Source: Candidatus Zhuqueibacterota bacterium
GTDB lineage: Bacteria > Zhuqueibacterota > Zhuqueibacteria > Oceanimicrobiales > Oceanimicrobiaceae
NCBI GenBank assembly: GCA_029261995.1
Contig: JAJDAF010000013.1
Span: 1 to 64,000, forward strand
Length of the DNA: 64,000 nt
Direction of reading: 5' to 3'
Below, in pieces: positions 38,799 through 48,448 of this stretch (the stretch's first letter is position 1; the number at the start of each line of letters is the position of its first letter). Below the pieces are notes generated by a model. That model was given only the letters and a program-made list of their open reading frames with translations, did no database searches and had not been told where the DNA came from. The position numbers were made by a program, and so were the translations under genes.

Positions 38799-40307
38799 CT
38801 AATCCTCGTAATTAATCCCATTATTGTTTTGGCTTTCTTTGACTTTTTTATCCCTTTTCCGGGTTTCCAAGACGAACCTCCCGTCTTTCTCAACAAACTC
38901 AAATAACAGGTTAACTCCACCCTTTTTGAGTGTTTGATTTAACCCCGAGACAGTATTGGTAAGGATAATAGCTTGCCCATGATTCTTGGTGAAGAAGATT
39001 AGCTGAAAGACAGCATTGTGGGGATTGCTCCTGTCAGAGCCAGCAAGAAAACCGAAATGCGACGGTTTTGAAGGACGAAAGACCTGCTGGCCGTGAAGCC
39101 TTGTGTTTGCAGTTATGGTGTTTGTCCTGAAAACTCTGTCCTTTTGATAATCTCCCGCCCTGTTTACCTGGATTGCGGCGCCAAGATCAGCATTAGTTGA
39201 GTATCTTGATTGAAACAACAACTCATTCAATGCTCCTGCCCCTCGTTCACGAAAATCGTCAACAGCATCACGGCTCGCGTTGTCCGTCGATATGAAATCG
39301 ATCTTTGCATCAGACTTGTTAGCGAATGCCTTTCCAATCACTCCCAGTGTCCGGTTTCGTGCGACTTGCTCGCCGATTCGCTCACCAGTTTTCGCGTCCA
39401 AGATTTCAGCCCCATCAGGATCTCTAAATTGCAGCGGATTACTAGCAACATAGTTGTATGGACTCAATGAAGGATACTTCCCCGCCAACGGATCGGGAGC
39501 CATCCACCGCCCAATCTCCGCATCATAATACCTCGCCCCAAAATAATCCCAATCCAACCCAAAATCCGTATCCCGCTCTTTGCCGGTGAACTTGTTCGGC
39601 AAATGCGGCTGGTTCACCGTGCTGCGAATGGTCAATCCCCACGGGTCGTAATCATCGGAACCAACGACTTCGCCGGCTTCGTTTACTGTGGCGCGTACGC
39701 TGCCCAAATGGTCTTTCAGGTAGTAAACCGACTCCGTCTGCTCCACCCACTCAATTGTCAGCAGCGGCGGGTCGGCGGACTCGGACGAATAGAACAGTAG
39801 GTCCCACGCCAATACATCTTCGTTGACATCCCACAGCATCACGCCGTGGTTGTTGGCCGGGGTGTCAAGCCAGCGCTGCACCAGCTCCGTCAACTCCCAC
39901 GTCTGCAGAGTGCCCAGGGGCGTGGTTTCCTGAAACAGTACCGACGACTCCGGCGTGGCATTGATTTCCGTGCCGATGTCGCCGTACTCGCTGGCCCAGT
40001 TTGCCGTAGCCGTGCGCGCGGTCTTGGTGGCGGCCTGGTCGTCCCAGTCTACCAGGATTTCGCCGGCGTGCACCAACCGGTCCTGCCACGGCGTCGTGCC
40101 GCTGAAGGCGGATTTGTGCCAGTACTTCAGAGAAAGCTGGGCGCTCAGGATTGTGGCGTTGGCCGGCATGCCGGCAGCGGCCAGGTCGAACTTCACCAGC
40201 GCGCGTTTCTTGGAGCTGGCTGCCGCCTTACCAACCAAGAGTCCGGCTGACTTGCTGTTTTTGTTCTCGGAATTCTCCAGCCAGACATCTTCCGTCGCGC
40301 CACTCAC
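38799..40307 (-). CDS. DNRLRE-RHS module 1 with C-terminal toxin-like tip
   Basis: 502 codons. Residues 1-187 are a DNRLRE domain (ATEDVWLE, KRALVKFDLAAAGMPANA). Residues 194-299 are the RHS-associated core (YYLKDHLGSVRATV, NKFTGKERDTDFGLDWDYFGARYYD, YNYVASNPLQFRDPDG). Residues 300-502 are a tip with no similarity I recognise, in visibly AT-richer DNA. The bulk of the RHS shell is absent. No credible start exists at 40307: the protein continues upstream in another frame (40344-40492: GIPYDWLANAP), separated by a one-base shift near 40340. It is secreted or surface-related by family; the tip is the likely effector. A small membrane-protein gene follows. Confidence 0.75.
   Translation of the reverse strand: MSGATEDVWLENSENKNSKSAGLLVGKAAASSKKRALVKFDLAAAGMPANATILSAQLSLKYWHKSAFSGTTPWQDRLVHAGEILVDWDDQAATKTARTATANWASEYGDIGTEINATPESSVLFQETTPLGTLQTWELTELVQRWLDTPANNHGVMLWDVNEDVLAWDLLFYSSESADPPLLTIEWVEQTESVYYLKDHLGSVRATVNEAGEVVGSDDYDPWGLTIRSTVNQPHLPNKFTGKERDTDFGLDWDYFGARYYDAEIGRWMAPDPLAGKYPSLSPYNYVASNPLQFRDPDGAEILDAKTGERIGEQVARNRTLGVIGKAFANKSDAKIDFISTDNASRDAVDDFRERGAGALNELLFQSRYSTNADLGAAIQVNRAGDYQKDRVFRTNTITANTRLHGQQVFRPSKPSHFGFLAGSDRSNPHNAVFQLIFFTKNHGQAIILTNTVSGLNQTLKKGGVNLLFEFVEKDGRFVLETRKRDKKVKESQNNNGINYED
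39516..39602 (-). repeat. Direct repeat, RHS core copy A
   Basis: 87 bp encoding the DTDFGLDWDYFGARYYD part of the RHS core. It is near-identical to 41567-41652; differences are one transition and the CCCC/CTC site where copy B is one base shorter. The remaining core and the DNRLRE domains are similar but more diverged. Confidence 0.9.
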
Positions 40308-40326
40308 AACCGTCGGGTCGATGATG

Positions 40327-40352
40327 ATGGCGCCCCCTTCGACAGGCTCGGG
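40327..40352. repeat. TTCGACAGGCTCGG-type insert at RHS module 1 frame break
   Basis: The sequence CCCCCTTCGACAGGCTCGGGG interrupts the reading frame exactly where module 2 reads LANAPAGKVIIDPT. The core TTCGACAGGCTC(A/G)GG is a short dispersed repeat seen in many environmental bacterial genomes. Its arrival would explain the shift between WLANAP and IIIDPTVVSG. Confidence 0.55.
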
Positions 40353-40431
40353 GCGTTGGCCAGCCAGTCGTACGGGATGCCCACCAGCAGGAAATGCTCA
40401 GTTGAGAAAGAACAATTCCTTCTTTGAAAAG

Positions 40432-40467
40432 GCCATTCGGAAGGTACCAAAAAGAAAGCCGAATGGC
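40432..40467. repeat. Inverted repeat upstream of RHS module 1
   Basis: Nine-base perfect arms GCCATTCGG and CCGAATGGC with an 18-base loop, lying between the module 1 leader and the small membrane-protein gene of module 2. It could end the module 2 transcript (minus strand) but lacks a T-tract. Confidence 0.4.
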
Positions 40468-40600
40468 AAGGCCACTCGGCTTGGCAGAGCAAGTTGAATT
40501 TAGGGGGAGAATGATCCCAAAATCAGTGCTTGCGAACAGGATTACCTTGTGAACCGATCGGGTGGCGTCAACTCCTGTGCAGCAGGAGATTATGCAAGAC

Positions 40601-40813
40601 TTAAAGTAGCCCCATCATGTGTAGAATACTAACAATCGTCAATACACTTGTCGCAAAGACTGTTGACTTAGCCAGACCCTTTTTCCAAGCAGGTACATCT
40701 CTCCAATTCTTGAATTCCTTCCAGTAGCTTAAGGTCGCTAGCAGAGCAAGAATATTAGCGGCATAAAACACGTCGATTCCTTTCTCCTCCAAGAATATTC
40801 GAATACTGTCCAT
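40601..40813 (-). CDS. Small two-helix membrane protein (candidate immunity protein of RHS module 2)
   Basis: 70 aa: a short N-terminal helix with DVFYAANILALLATLSY, a charged Trp/Lys loop (WKEFKNWRDVPAWKKG) and a second hydrophobic segment (STVFATSVLTIVSILHMMGLL). The ATG at 40813 follows TAGGGA by a short gap and lies 14 bases after the RHS module 2 stop on the same strand, so the two are probably co-transcribed. Position, size and membrane character fit an immunity protein against a membrane-acting tip. No family is recognised. Confidence 0.6.
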   Translation of the reverse strand: MDSIRIFLEEKGIDVFYAANILALLATLSYWKEFKNWRDVPAWKKGLAKSTVFATSVLTIVSILHMMGLL

Positions 40814-40827
40814 TACAATATCCCTAC

Positions 40828-42542
40828 TTATTTTTTGTTAAAAGGGTTAAACTGTGTTGCAACCACAACACTGGTTGCGTCTGCTGCTGCAGTAACAGCA
40901 ATCCCAAAATTATTCGTAACAAAACGTTTGGTTTGAGAGCTTCGAAATAGCGGACCAATTCCTGATAGGCCGGTCCTCGTCACTACTCTCCCTGCTACAG
41001 ATTTAAACACTGCGCCGCCGGCAGCATTAAACGCTGTCTTAAGTGCTTGATTTTTGGCTGCATCCGGGGACCCATTAAAAGCCAAGGCATCAAGCGTTTT
41101 AGCACCAGTCGAAAAAACGTCAGCTGCCATACCTATCTTAAGGGCTTCAGCTGTCATCAAAAGAGATGCCCCATCTGTCACCGGAGCCAACAAGATACCA
41201 CCTACAGCAAAAACCATCGAAACATCGGAAGCAACATCCGCAGTGGCTGCCGTGGTCTGCGTCGCCACCTTTCCGGTGCTCGGCTGTTGTTTCTTGAGTT
41301 TGGCCACTTCGTTTTGAATTCTGAATATCTCTGCAATAACTCGTATCTGTTCCTCCGAAATGTTTTGCTGACTAGACTGTGCAGCTCTTTCGGAAATATC
41401 ACTTTGACCATTCTTGTTCTCATCCCCATCATCCTCACCATTTTCATCTTTTCCTGCCATCCCCGTAGGATCCGTGAAACGCAAAGGATTATTAGCCGGA
41501 TAAACAAAAGGGCTGACATCATGGAAATTGCTTGCCAATGGGTCAACCGACAAGAACCTCCCCACCTCCGCATCATAATACCTCGCTCAAAATAATCCCA
41601 ATCCAACCCAAAATCCGTGTCCCGCTCTTTGCCGGTGAACTTGTTCGGCAACTCCGCCTGCCCGAAGTTCATGGAGCGCCCCGCCAGCGTCATGCCCCAA
41701 GGGCCGTAATCATCATACGCCACCACCTCGCCGATGTCATCCACCGTGGCGCGCACGCTGCCCAAATGGTCCTTCAGGTAGTAAACGCTGCGAACCGGCT
41801 CGTACCACAGAATTTCAAGCTCGGGCTGCTCCGGCTGGCCGTCATCGGTTGAGCGGAAGCGCAGGTCGTAGGCCGGCGTGTCTTCGCTTGTGGCCCAGAG
41901 AATAACCCCGTAATTCGGCGCCGTCCCCGAAACCCACTGTTGTGCAAGCTCAGTCAAATTCCAGCCTACCGGGCGCGGGTGGTCCTGCTGAATGGTTACC
42001 ACATCTTCTGGAGCCGCTTTCGCATCCGTGCCATTGATGGCGCCATATGAGATGTTATTATTCCACGGCACGTTTAAAAGCCGGATATCGCGCGTCGCCT
42101 CGCTCTCGGCCCAATCAACCAACATTTGATGTACCTGCACTGGCCTTTCTTGCCAGGTGATGTTGGAACCAGTCGAAATCGCCGAGTAGTACTTCAAATT
42201 CAGTCTCGCGTGCACAACAGTCGCGTTGCTTGGGATGCCCGCGGCAGCCAGGTCGAACTTAACCAATATCCGTTTCTTCACGCCGACCATGGCTTTGGCC
42301 AACAAAAGTCCGGCGCTCGAGGTGGTGCCACCGTCTTTGTTTCCACCGTCTTCCAGCCAGACATCCTCCGTTGCGCCCGTCGCCACCGTCGGGTCGATGA
42401 TAACCTTACCTGCAGGGGCGTTGGCCAGCCACGAGTACGGCACCCGGGCGGGTGGCCCGGACACAAAGAAAAGACTTGTGTGGCACGTGTCTTCAGACCG
42501 TGCATTCCTCTGCATGATCGACATGGAACACCCAGACCACAC
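40828..42542 (-). pseudogene. DNRLRE-RHS module 2 with distinct tip, frameshifted in the core
   Basis: Two overlapping frames make one RHS module. The upstream part (to about 41590) has a leader (RVPYSWLANAPAGKVIIDPT), a DNRLRE domain (ATEDVWLEDGGNKDGG, KRILVKFDLAAAGIPSNA) and the RHS core through DTDFGLDWDYF. One missing base at about 41587-41590 (CTC where copy A has CCCC) sends the frame astray; the correct continuation, VGRFLSVDPLASNF and NNPLRFTDPTG, is read from 41565. The tip (about 41450-40828) has an acidic linker, a helix and a long hydrophobic Ala/Val/Gly-rich region (MVFAVGGILLAPVTDG) suggesting membrane insertion. It may be truly inactivated or a base-calling error. Its 5' end directly abuts the gmhA-like stop. 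Confidence 0.8.
41567..41652 (-). repeat. Direct repeat, RHS core copy B
   Basis: 86 bp partner of 39516-39602, one base shorter at the CCCC/CTC site. The conserved DNA is far more alike than the surrounding domains, which suggests recombination or gene conversion at the core, the known route for exchange of RHS tips. Confidence 0.9.
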
Positions 42543-43136
42543 TCAAACATCGTTATAATGTTCCGGATGAAAATGCCGCTCAATCATTTCTATCAAGATA
42601 TGAAGAACTTTTATATGCAATTCCTGAGTACGATCCGCGAATTGTCCTCCAGGGGTACAAATGCAGACTTCCGACAAGTGTTCCAACTCTGAGTTAGCCT
42701 TGCCGGTTAGGGCGATGACTCGCATGCCAGATGATTTGGCAGTTTTGGCAGCGTTTGTTACCGTTGGACTGCTGCCGCTCGTACTCAGCGCGACAAGGCT
42801 ATCACCTGCGGCGCCGTGAGCTTCAAGATAGCGAGAAAACACGAAGTCATAGCCAAAATCATTGGCCACGCAAGTCAAATGGCCTGGATCGCTGATGGCA
42901 ATGGCAGGGTATGCTTTTCGGTTCTTTCGATAACGGCCTGTGAGTTCTTCCGCAAAATGCATGGCGTCGCACATGGAGCCGCCATTTCCACAAGCATACA
43001 CGCGGCGGCCCTTCTCAAATGCAGCAATCAATATTCTGGCTGCCGATTCAATCCGCAATAGCGTTGCCTCATTCGAGAGCAACTCATCGACAGCGTTCCG
43101 AGCATCTTGCAGGCTGGCTTTGATGTTCTCTATCAT
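42543..43136 (-). CDS. gmhA: Sedoheptulose-7-phosphate isomerase (GmhA-type SIS protein)
   Basis: 197 aa SIS-domain protein with the family features CGNGGSMCDAMHFAEELTGRY (49-69), STSGSSPTV (118-126) and a terminal HIKVLHILIEMIERHFHP. It converts sedoheptulose 7-phosphate to D-glycero-D-manno-heptose 7-phosphate for lipopolysaccharide or surface heptose. It is a single gene here, with no hldE/gmhB beside it. The stop TGA is immediately followed on the minus strand by the RHS module 2 leader, so the RHS cassette seems to have been joined at the gene end. Confidence 0.9.
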   Translation of the reverse strand: MIENIKASLQDARNAVDELLSNEATLLRIESAARILIAAFEKGRRVYACGNGGSMCDAMHFAEELTGRYRKNRKAYPAIAISDPGHLTCVANDFGYDFVFSRYLEAHGAAGDSLVALSTSGSSPTVTNAAKTAKSSGMRVIALTGKANSELEHLSEVCICTPGGQFADRTQELHIKVLHILIEMIERHFHPEHYNDV

Positions 43137-43628
43137 AATTCTGTCTCACCTCTGAGAAGTATAATCAGCGAAGGGATGAGCCTCATCGCTCGAGCCGGCG
43201 CGCGCAATGCGCACTCGCGCCCGGTCGTACTTATCGACCAATTAAAGCCATGAAGAGTACCGTTCAGTCCCATTGCTGCAACAGAAGATGCCCAACCATT
43301 TCCATAGATTCAAGCAATATCTCGCGGCCTGCCGGCCCGATCCAGCTCTCAGCCCTGAGTCCCGTTGCTTCTGCTGTTGGCGCGCCGATGGCTGCCACAA
43401 AGCCTCACCCAATGAGGCTGCCCGGCCAGTCAGCACGCGAATGACAAGGGCAGATATTGACATGCACATTGGAAGAGAGCGGAAACCGTGCTGAGATGCA
43501 TAAGTACTTGTCTTACACAAAAGTTCTACTAACTTAATAGTCAGACTTACTCATCAGAATCTTGAGATTCACTCGCTCTCGATTAAACCAACCGATACCT
43601 TCCTCAAACCAACTGGCAGGCTATTGTC
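43137..43628. other. Divergent intergenic region gmhA / xylB
   Basis: 492 bases. The left part holds a decayed minus-strand coding stretch (listed separately); the right part (43500-43628) is AT-rich and should contain the xylBA promoter. No promoter pair is convincing. CAGG eight bases before 43629 serves xylB. Confidence 0.4.
43264..43470 (-). pseudogene. Coding remnant of unknown family, frameshifted
   Basis: On the minus strand one frame ends GRAASLGEA and, after a one-base shift near 43400, another continues AAIGAPTAEATGLRAESWIG and LLESMEMVGHLLLQQWD to a TGA at 43264. The joined sequence looks like a natural C-terminus, whereas neither frame alone does. I do not recognise the family. 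The upstream part is missing. Confidence 0.35.
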
Positions 43629-45113
43629 ATGTACTTGCTCGGTTACGATATTGGCAGCTCATCTATAAAAACCGCGCTTTTGGAAGTCGATACCGGCCGG
43701 TGTGTGGCCTCAGCCTTTCACCCTCAACAGGAAATGCAGATTGCCTCGCCACAACCTGGCTGGGCAGAGCAAGCTCCGGATGCGTGGTGGCAGAATCTGA
43801 AAGCAGCGACACACACCATGCTGAGTCGGGCGAGCATTTCCGCTCAGGACATTCAAGCCATCGGTATTTCTTATCAAATGCATGGCCTGGTGCTGGTAGA
43901 CAGTCAGCAGAGAGTGCTCCGCCCTGCGATTATCTGGTGCGACAGCCGCGCCGCAAGTATCGGCCAGAAGGCCTTTGAAGAGTTGGGTGCTGAGAAATGC
44001 CTCGGGACCTTGCTCAATTCCCCTGGCAATTTCACGGCATCAAAACTAAAGTGGGTTAAGGAAAACGAACCCCAAATCTATGAAAAAATCGACAAGATAT
44101 TGCTGCCCGGCGATTATGTTGCCATGAAAATGACGGGGCAGACAGCCACGACAATGTCGGGCTTGAGCGAGGGGATATTTTGGGACTTCCGGAACGAGAC
44201 AACCGCGGACTCCCTGCTCGAATACTATGGCATCGAGCGGTCAATCCTGCCGCAAACCGTTGACACGTTCTCTGTTCAGGGCGCTTTGTCTTCCGCCGCG
44301 GCGGAAGAATTGGGTTTGAAATCAGCCACACCGGTCACCTACAGAGCCGGTGATCAGCCCAACAATGCTTTTTCTCTAAATGTCCTCAATCCCGGTGAAT
44401 TGGCTGCAACCGCGGGAACTTCGGGCGTTGTTTACGCGGTCAGCGATCAGTTGCGGTTTGATTCATGTTCTCGTGTCAACACATTTGCTCATGTCAACCA
44501 TGCGGAATCGCATCGCAGGCTGGGTATTCTCCTGTGCGTTAACGGCACCGGAATACTGAACGCATGGATGAAACGCGAGCTTGCACAAAAGCACGCAAGT
44601 TATGAAGACCTCAATCGGATGGCGCAAGGTGTTGGCGTAGGGTCCGACGACCTGGTCGTCCTGCCGTTTGGAAACGGCGCCGAACGGCTTTTGCAGAACA
44701 GGGAGCCAGGCGCTCATATCCACGGGCTGAAATTCAACACCCACGGCAGCGCTCATTTATTTCGGGCAGCCCAGGAGGGTATCGCATTCGCCTTCAACTA
44801 TGGTATGGAGATTATGCAGGCCATGGGCGTCAACCTGAACGTCATCCGAGCCGGACACGCGAATCTCTTTTTGAGTCCGGTATTCAGAGAAACTCTGTCC
44901 ACAGTCTCCGGCGCCACGATTGAAATGTACAATACGGATGGAGCCATCGGAGCGGCCAGGGGCGCCGGCATTGGGGCGAAAATCTACCGGACATTTCCAG
45001 AGGCATTCCTTGGACTTGAGAGAGTATCCGTTGTAGAACCCGACAAGGGTCGCGATCCTTACCAAGAGGCGTACGAAAAATGGAAAACCGTGCTCAACAG
45101 CATTGAATCCTAA
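43629..45113 (+). CDS. xylB: Xylulokinase (FGGY family)
   Basis: 494 aa, the usual length. The N-terminal phosphate loop is [13 protein letters not shown] (5-17), followed by the substrate region [10 protein letters not shown] (about 81) and, in the second domain, [10 protein letters not shown] and [11 protein letters not shown], hallmarks of xylulokinases. It phosphorylates D-xylulose to D-xylulose 5-phosphate. The xylose isomerase gene starts 17 bases after the stop, so the two form an operon feeding pentoses from the island into the pentose phosphate pathway. Confidence 0.93.
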   Translation: MYLLGYDIGSSSIKTALLEVDTGRCVASAFHPQQEMQIASPQPGWAEQAPDAWWQNLKAATHTMLSRASISAQDIQAIGISYQMHGLVLVDSQQRVLRPAIIWCDSRAASIGQKAFEELGAEKCLGTLLNSPGNFTASKLKWVKENEPQIYEKIDKILLPGDYVAMKMTGQTATTMSGLSEGIFWDFRNETTADSLLEYYGIERSILPQTVDTFSVQGALSSAAAEELGLKSATPVTYRAGDQPNNAFSLNVLNPGELAATAGTSGVVYAVSDQLRFDSCSRVNTFAHVNHAESHRRLGILLCVNGTGILNAWMKRELAQKHASYEDLNRMAQGVGVGSDDLVVLPFGNGAERLLQNREPGAHIHGLKFNTHGSAHLFRAAQEGIAFAFNYGMEIMQAMGVNLNVIRAGHANLFLSPVFRETLSTVSGATIEMYNTDGAIGAARGAGIGAKIYRTFPEAFLGLERVSVVEPDKGRDPYQEAYEKWKTVLNSIES

Positions 45114-45129
45114 AGGGGATTATCAAACT

Positions 45130-46458
45130 ATGAACTACGTAAGTGGGAAAACAGAGTACTTCAACGGGATTGACAAGATTCAGTTTGAAGGCCGAGAATC
45201 CAGAAATGCGCTGGCTTTCAAATGGTACGACGCGGACCGACGAGTCGGCGCCAAAACCATGCAGGAGCACTTGCGATTTGCCGTCTGTTACTGGCACACA
45301 TTCTGTAATGTCAATGCCGACCCCTTTGGGTCAGGCACCCGGCCCATGCCGTGGAACGAAGGCGCCGATGCCATCACACGTGGGAAAAACAAAATGGATG
45401 CCGCGTTTGAGTTTCTTACAAAACTAGGCGCGCCATTCTATTGCTTTCACGATTTTGACCTGGTTGAAGAGGGTGAAACCATTCAGGAGTCCGAGCGGCG
45501 TCTGCACGCGATGGTTGATTATGCAATAGAAAAGCAGGCGGCCTCTGGCGTTAGGCTGCTTTGGGGCACAGCCAACCTTTTCACTCATCCGCGTTACATG
45601 AACGGCGCCGCGACCAATCCCGATTTTCACACATTAACATACGCCGCGACCCAGGTAAAGAATGCGCTGGACGCCACCATTGAACTGGGTGGTGAGAATT
45701 ATGTCTTTTGGGGAGGCAGAGAGGGCTATCTGTCATTGCTGAACACGGACATGAAACGGGAGAAAGAACACCTTGCCCGCTTCCTGCACATGGCGAAAGA
45801 TTACGGGCGCAGAAACGGTTTCAAGGGCGTCTTCCTGATCGAACCCAAGCCCATGGAACCCAGCAAACACCAGTACGATTATGATGCTGAAACCGTCATC
45901 GGTTTCCTGCGCCATTTTGGTTTGGACAAGGACTTCAGGTTGAACATCGAAGTGAATCATGCCACACTCTCCGGCCACACTTTTCAGCATGAACTGCAGG
46001 TGGCGGCAGATGCCGGTCTACTAGGCAGCATGGATGCCAATCGTGGCGATTATCAAAACGGCTGGGACACTGACCAGTTTGTCGTCAACATTTATGAAAC
46101 CGTGCAGGCCATGCTGGTTATCCTGCAAGCCGGCGGCTTTGCTTCCGGAGGCATCAACTTCGACGCCAAAATAAGACGCAATTCCACCGACCTTGAAGAC
46201 TTGTTTGTCGCTCACATTTCAGCCATGGATGTTTTTGCGCGTGCGCTGCTCGTCGCTCATGATATCCTGGAAAAATCGGAATATAAAGCCTGGCGCAAAG
46301 CGCGCTATTCTTCCTTCGACAGTGGCAAAGGCGCTGAATACGAACAGGGAGACCTGGCGCTGGAAGACTTATGCCGGCTCGCGCTTGAATTCGGCGAACC
46401 GGAAACACGAAGCGGCAAGCAGGAGCTTTGCGAACAACTGATCAATCTTTACATCTAG
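45130..46458 (+). CDS. xylA: Xylose isomerase
   Basis: 442 aa from the ATG at 45130 (AAAGGGGA upstream); an in-frame ATG nine codons before is not family-like. It is a class II enzyme, with the catalytic-site segment FCFHD-like [39 protein letters not shown] and MDANRGD, which together carry the two-metal site. It converts D-xylose to D-xylulose in the cytoplasm. It is convergent with the minus-strand carbohydrate run; no terminator is visible in the 118-base gap. Confidence 0.96.
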   Translation: MNYVSGKTEYFNGIDKIQFEGRESRNALAFKWYDADRRVGAKTMQEHLRFAVCYWHTFCNVNADPFGSGTRPMPWNEGADAITRGKNKMDAAFEFLTKLGAPFYCFHDFDLVEEGETIQESERRLHAMVDYAIEKQAASGVRLLWGTANLFTHPRYMNGAATNPDFHTLTYAATQVKNALDATIELGGENYVFWGGREGYLSLLNTDMKREKEHLARFLHMAKDYGRRNGFKGVFLIEPKPMEPSKHQYDYDAETVIGFLRHFGLDKDFRLNIEVNHATLSGHTFQHELQVAADAGLLGSMDANRGDYQNGWDTDQFVVNIYETVQAMLVILQAGGFASGGINFDAKIRRNSTDLEDLFVAHISAMDVFARALLVAHDILEKSEYKAWRKARYSSFDSGKGAEYEQGDLALEDLCRLALEFGEPETRSGKQELCEQLINLYI

Positions 46459-46576
46459 TGACAGCAACGTCTCTTTGATTGCCATCGCCTGTGCGTTTGA
46501 TGTCTGGCGCCCCTGGACAATCACGCCGTCATCCCTACGACTCACTCCAGGCACGGGCGCATCTACAGACAGAAGA

Positions 46577-48382
46577 CTATTCCATGGCAACATGTCGAAT
46601 GCTAAAGTCCCCGAAGTCAAGAATGACTGAGTCCTGACCATAGCTTAACGTTACCACTTTACTGCCCAGCTCGGAGTTTACAAAAGGGCCTTTGAACAGG
46701 GGCCAATCTTTAAGATTGATTTCCTCATCATTCACTTTTCTAAAATCAGGGAACCTGAACTCCAATTGATCCCCACGGGAGTTTGTGTATTTCGCGCTTA
46801 GTTTCTTCAGATCGAAGTTGAGGGCATTGTTCTTAATTTGGTCCATAAAATCCTGGAATGTAGCATACTCTGATTTTTGTGCGACTTCCATGACAATGCC
46901 TGTCTTGCGACTGTCCAGTGTCAATCTGAAATGGTCCTGATTTTCATGCCAATTTCCTTCAGTCAGCGTTTTCACCGCGAAATAAATGCTATCCGTATCA
47001 CAAAATATCCAACCAGAAGGATCGGTTACTCGTGTGGTGATTATTTTTGAAAAGAGGCCATTTACATGTCCGTTGCGCTCATCTTTTGGAATACCGTAAA
47101 GCGCAATAATCGTGTTTTCGAATTGATGCACTTCTTCAAATGGCGACCCTTCAATCCACTTGTTGGGATCTTTGTAATATGGACGTTGGCTAAGAATAGC
47201 CGGAACGATATTTTCAGGCGTACTGTCAAAATACCGCAAGAGTTGTTCTGCCGAGTATGACGGGTTGATGAAGAAACAGGTTGAGCCATCTTTGTCCGAG
47301 ACCCAGGTCAAATCCCACCTGTGGTTTTCGATGGCAGAAAGATCGCCGTAGGATGAGCCAAGGGCATAAGCTCTAGTAACATAAGTATATTTCCATACTG
47401 GAATGTCCCTGGTGCAAATGCCGATGCCTCGTCTGGGCGCCTTGGTTTCAAGATGAACATACGCCTTGGAGCGGTCGGTAGCAATGTCTCCCAGGATTGC
47501 CAGCGGCTGAAAATTTTGAACCGCCAGCAGAGCTGCATAAAAAGGCTCAGGAATTTCAGGATGAAACTGGGAATTCCCAAAATAAAGATAGCCAAAAGGC
47601 GTCGCAGTACCGCTGTTCAAGATAGTGTGAGTAACCTGATTGAATTTCTCCCTGCTATGTGCACCCACCCAATTGCCGTTAAGATATTCGGGCGCCCAAT
47701 CCGCCATCAAAAGCTGCATGACCATCCACGCCTTTCTTTGGATTAAGGGAGTCGTTGTAAAATCATACAAGGTCGTGAAGCATAGAAAATATAGGGAATG
47801 ATAATTGGGAGAATCATACTCATACATACCCACCGTCACCGTCCGCTCTATCCAGTCATTTATCCAGTCCTCTGCCTCCTGTTTTCCTTCGAGCGGGGAC
47901 AAGCCATCCGGCAAGGCAGGATCATTCGGCCAGGTTTGCCCAAAGAGATATCTGGCTGTTCGATATTGGAGTTTGTGATTTTCCGTAAACCCTTTGTCTT
48001 CGATGAAGCTTTCTCTTAGCCTTTTCTTGATGGCCGCTTTCAAATCAGCGGGTAGTTCTTGATCAAAGCGCAAATAGGTATCCATCATGGCGTAGACAAA
48101 AAAACTACCCCAGACAAAGGAACGGTCTCTAACGGCGTCCCACAAGTATTTGATGCCGATTTCCCTATCGATGCCGGAATGCACTTTGGCAATTGCCAGA
48201 TAAACCCGTCTGCGCGCGTCATCACCTTGTTTCCAGTGCTGCCCGGCAAGTGCCGAGATGATCACGTTTCTTCTGTTTTCCAATTGATTATAGTAATCCC
48301 ATTTTGTTGTGTATTTGCTCTGACCGCATAGCGCAAAACCAAATGCAAATGAGCAGATAATCACTGTCATTTCGAGTCGCAT
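46577..48382 (-). CDS. Secreted (alpha/alpha)-toroid protein, lyase-like, unassigned
   Basis: 601 aa from the ATG at 48382, with GGAGGGG just upstream and a signal peptide (about 1-19, ending FALCG). The helical N-terminal part (YLFGQTWPND, MYEYDSPNYHSLYFLCFTTLYDF) resembles the alpha-toroid of alginate/heparin lyases and related enzymes; the C-terminal third is beta-rich (TRVTDPSGWIFCD, LTLDSRKTGIVMEV). Catalytic residues cannot be set with confidence. It is the last gene of the minus-strand island, 66 bases after the six-hairpin glycosidase gene. It probably acts on the same glycan as the other enzymes. Confidence 0.6.
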   Translation of the reverse strand: MRLEMTVIICSFAFGFALCGQSKYTTKWDYYNQLENRRNVIISALAGQHWKQGDDARRRVYLAIAKVHSGIDREIGIKYLWDAVRDRSFVWGSFFVYAMMDTYLRFDQELPADLKAAIKKRLRESFIEDKGFTENHKLQYRTARYLFGQTWPNDPALPDGLSPLEGKQEAEDWINDWIERTVTVGMYEYDSPNYHSLYFLCFTTLYDFTTTPLIQRKAWMVMQLLMADWAPEYLNGNWVGAHSREKFNQVTHTILNSGTATPFGYLYFGNSQFHPEIPEPFYAALLAVQNFQPLAILGDIATDRSKAYVHLETKAPRRGIGICTRDIPVWKYTYVTRAYALGSSYGDLSAIENHRWDLTWVSDKDGSTCFFINPSYSAEQLLRYFDSTPENIVPAILSQRPYYKDPNKWIEGSPFEEVHQFENTIIALYGIPKDERNGHVNGLFSKIITTRVTDPSGWIFCDTDSIYFAVKTLTEGNWHENQDHFRLTLDSRKTGIVMEVAQKSEYATFQDFMDQIKNNALNFDLKKLSAKYTNSRGDQLEFRFPDFRKVNDEEINLKDWPLFKGPFVNSELGSKVVTLSYGQDSVILDFGDFSIRHVAME

Positions 48383-48448
48383 ACTCGCCCCTCCAATGTT
48401 TGTTTTCAAGGAAGCTCAAACCATGGATAAATATTGCACTGTTTCCAA

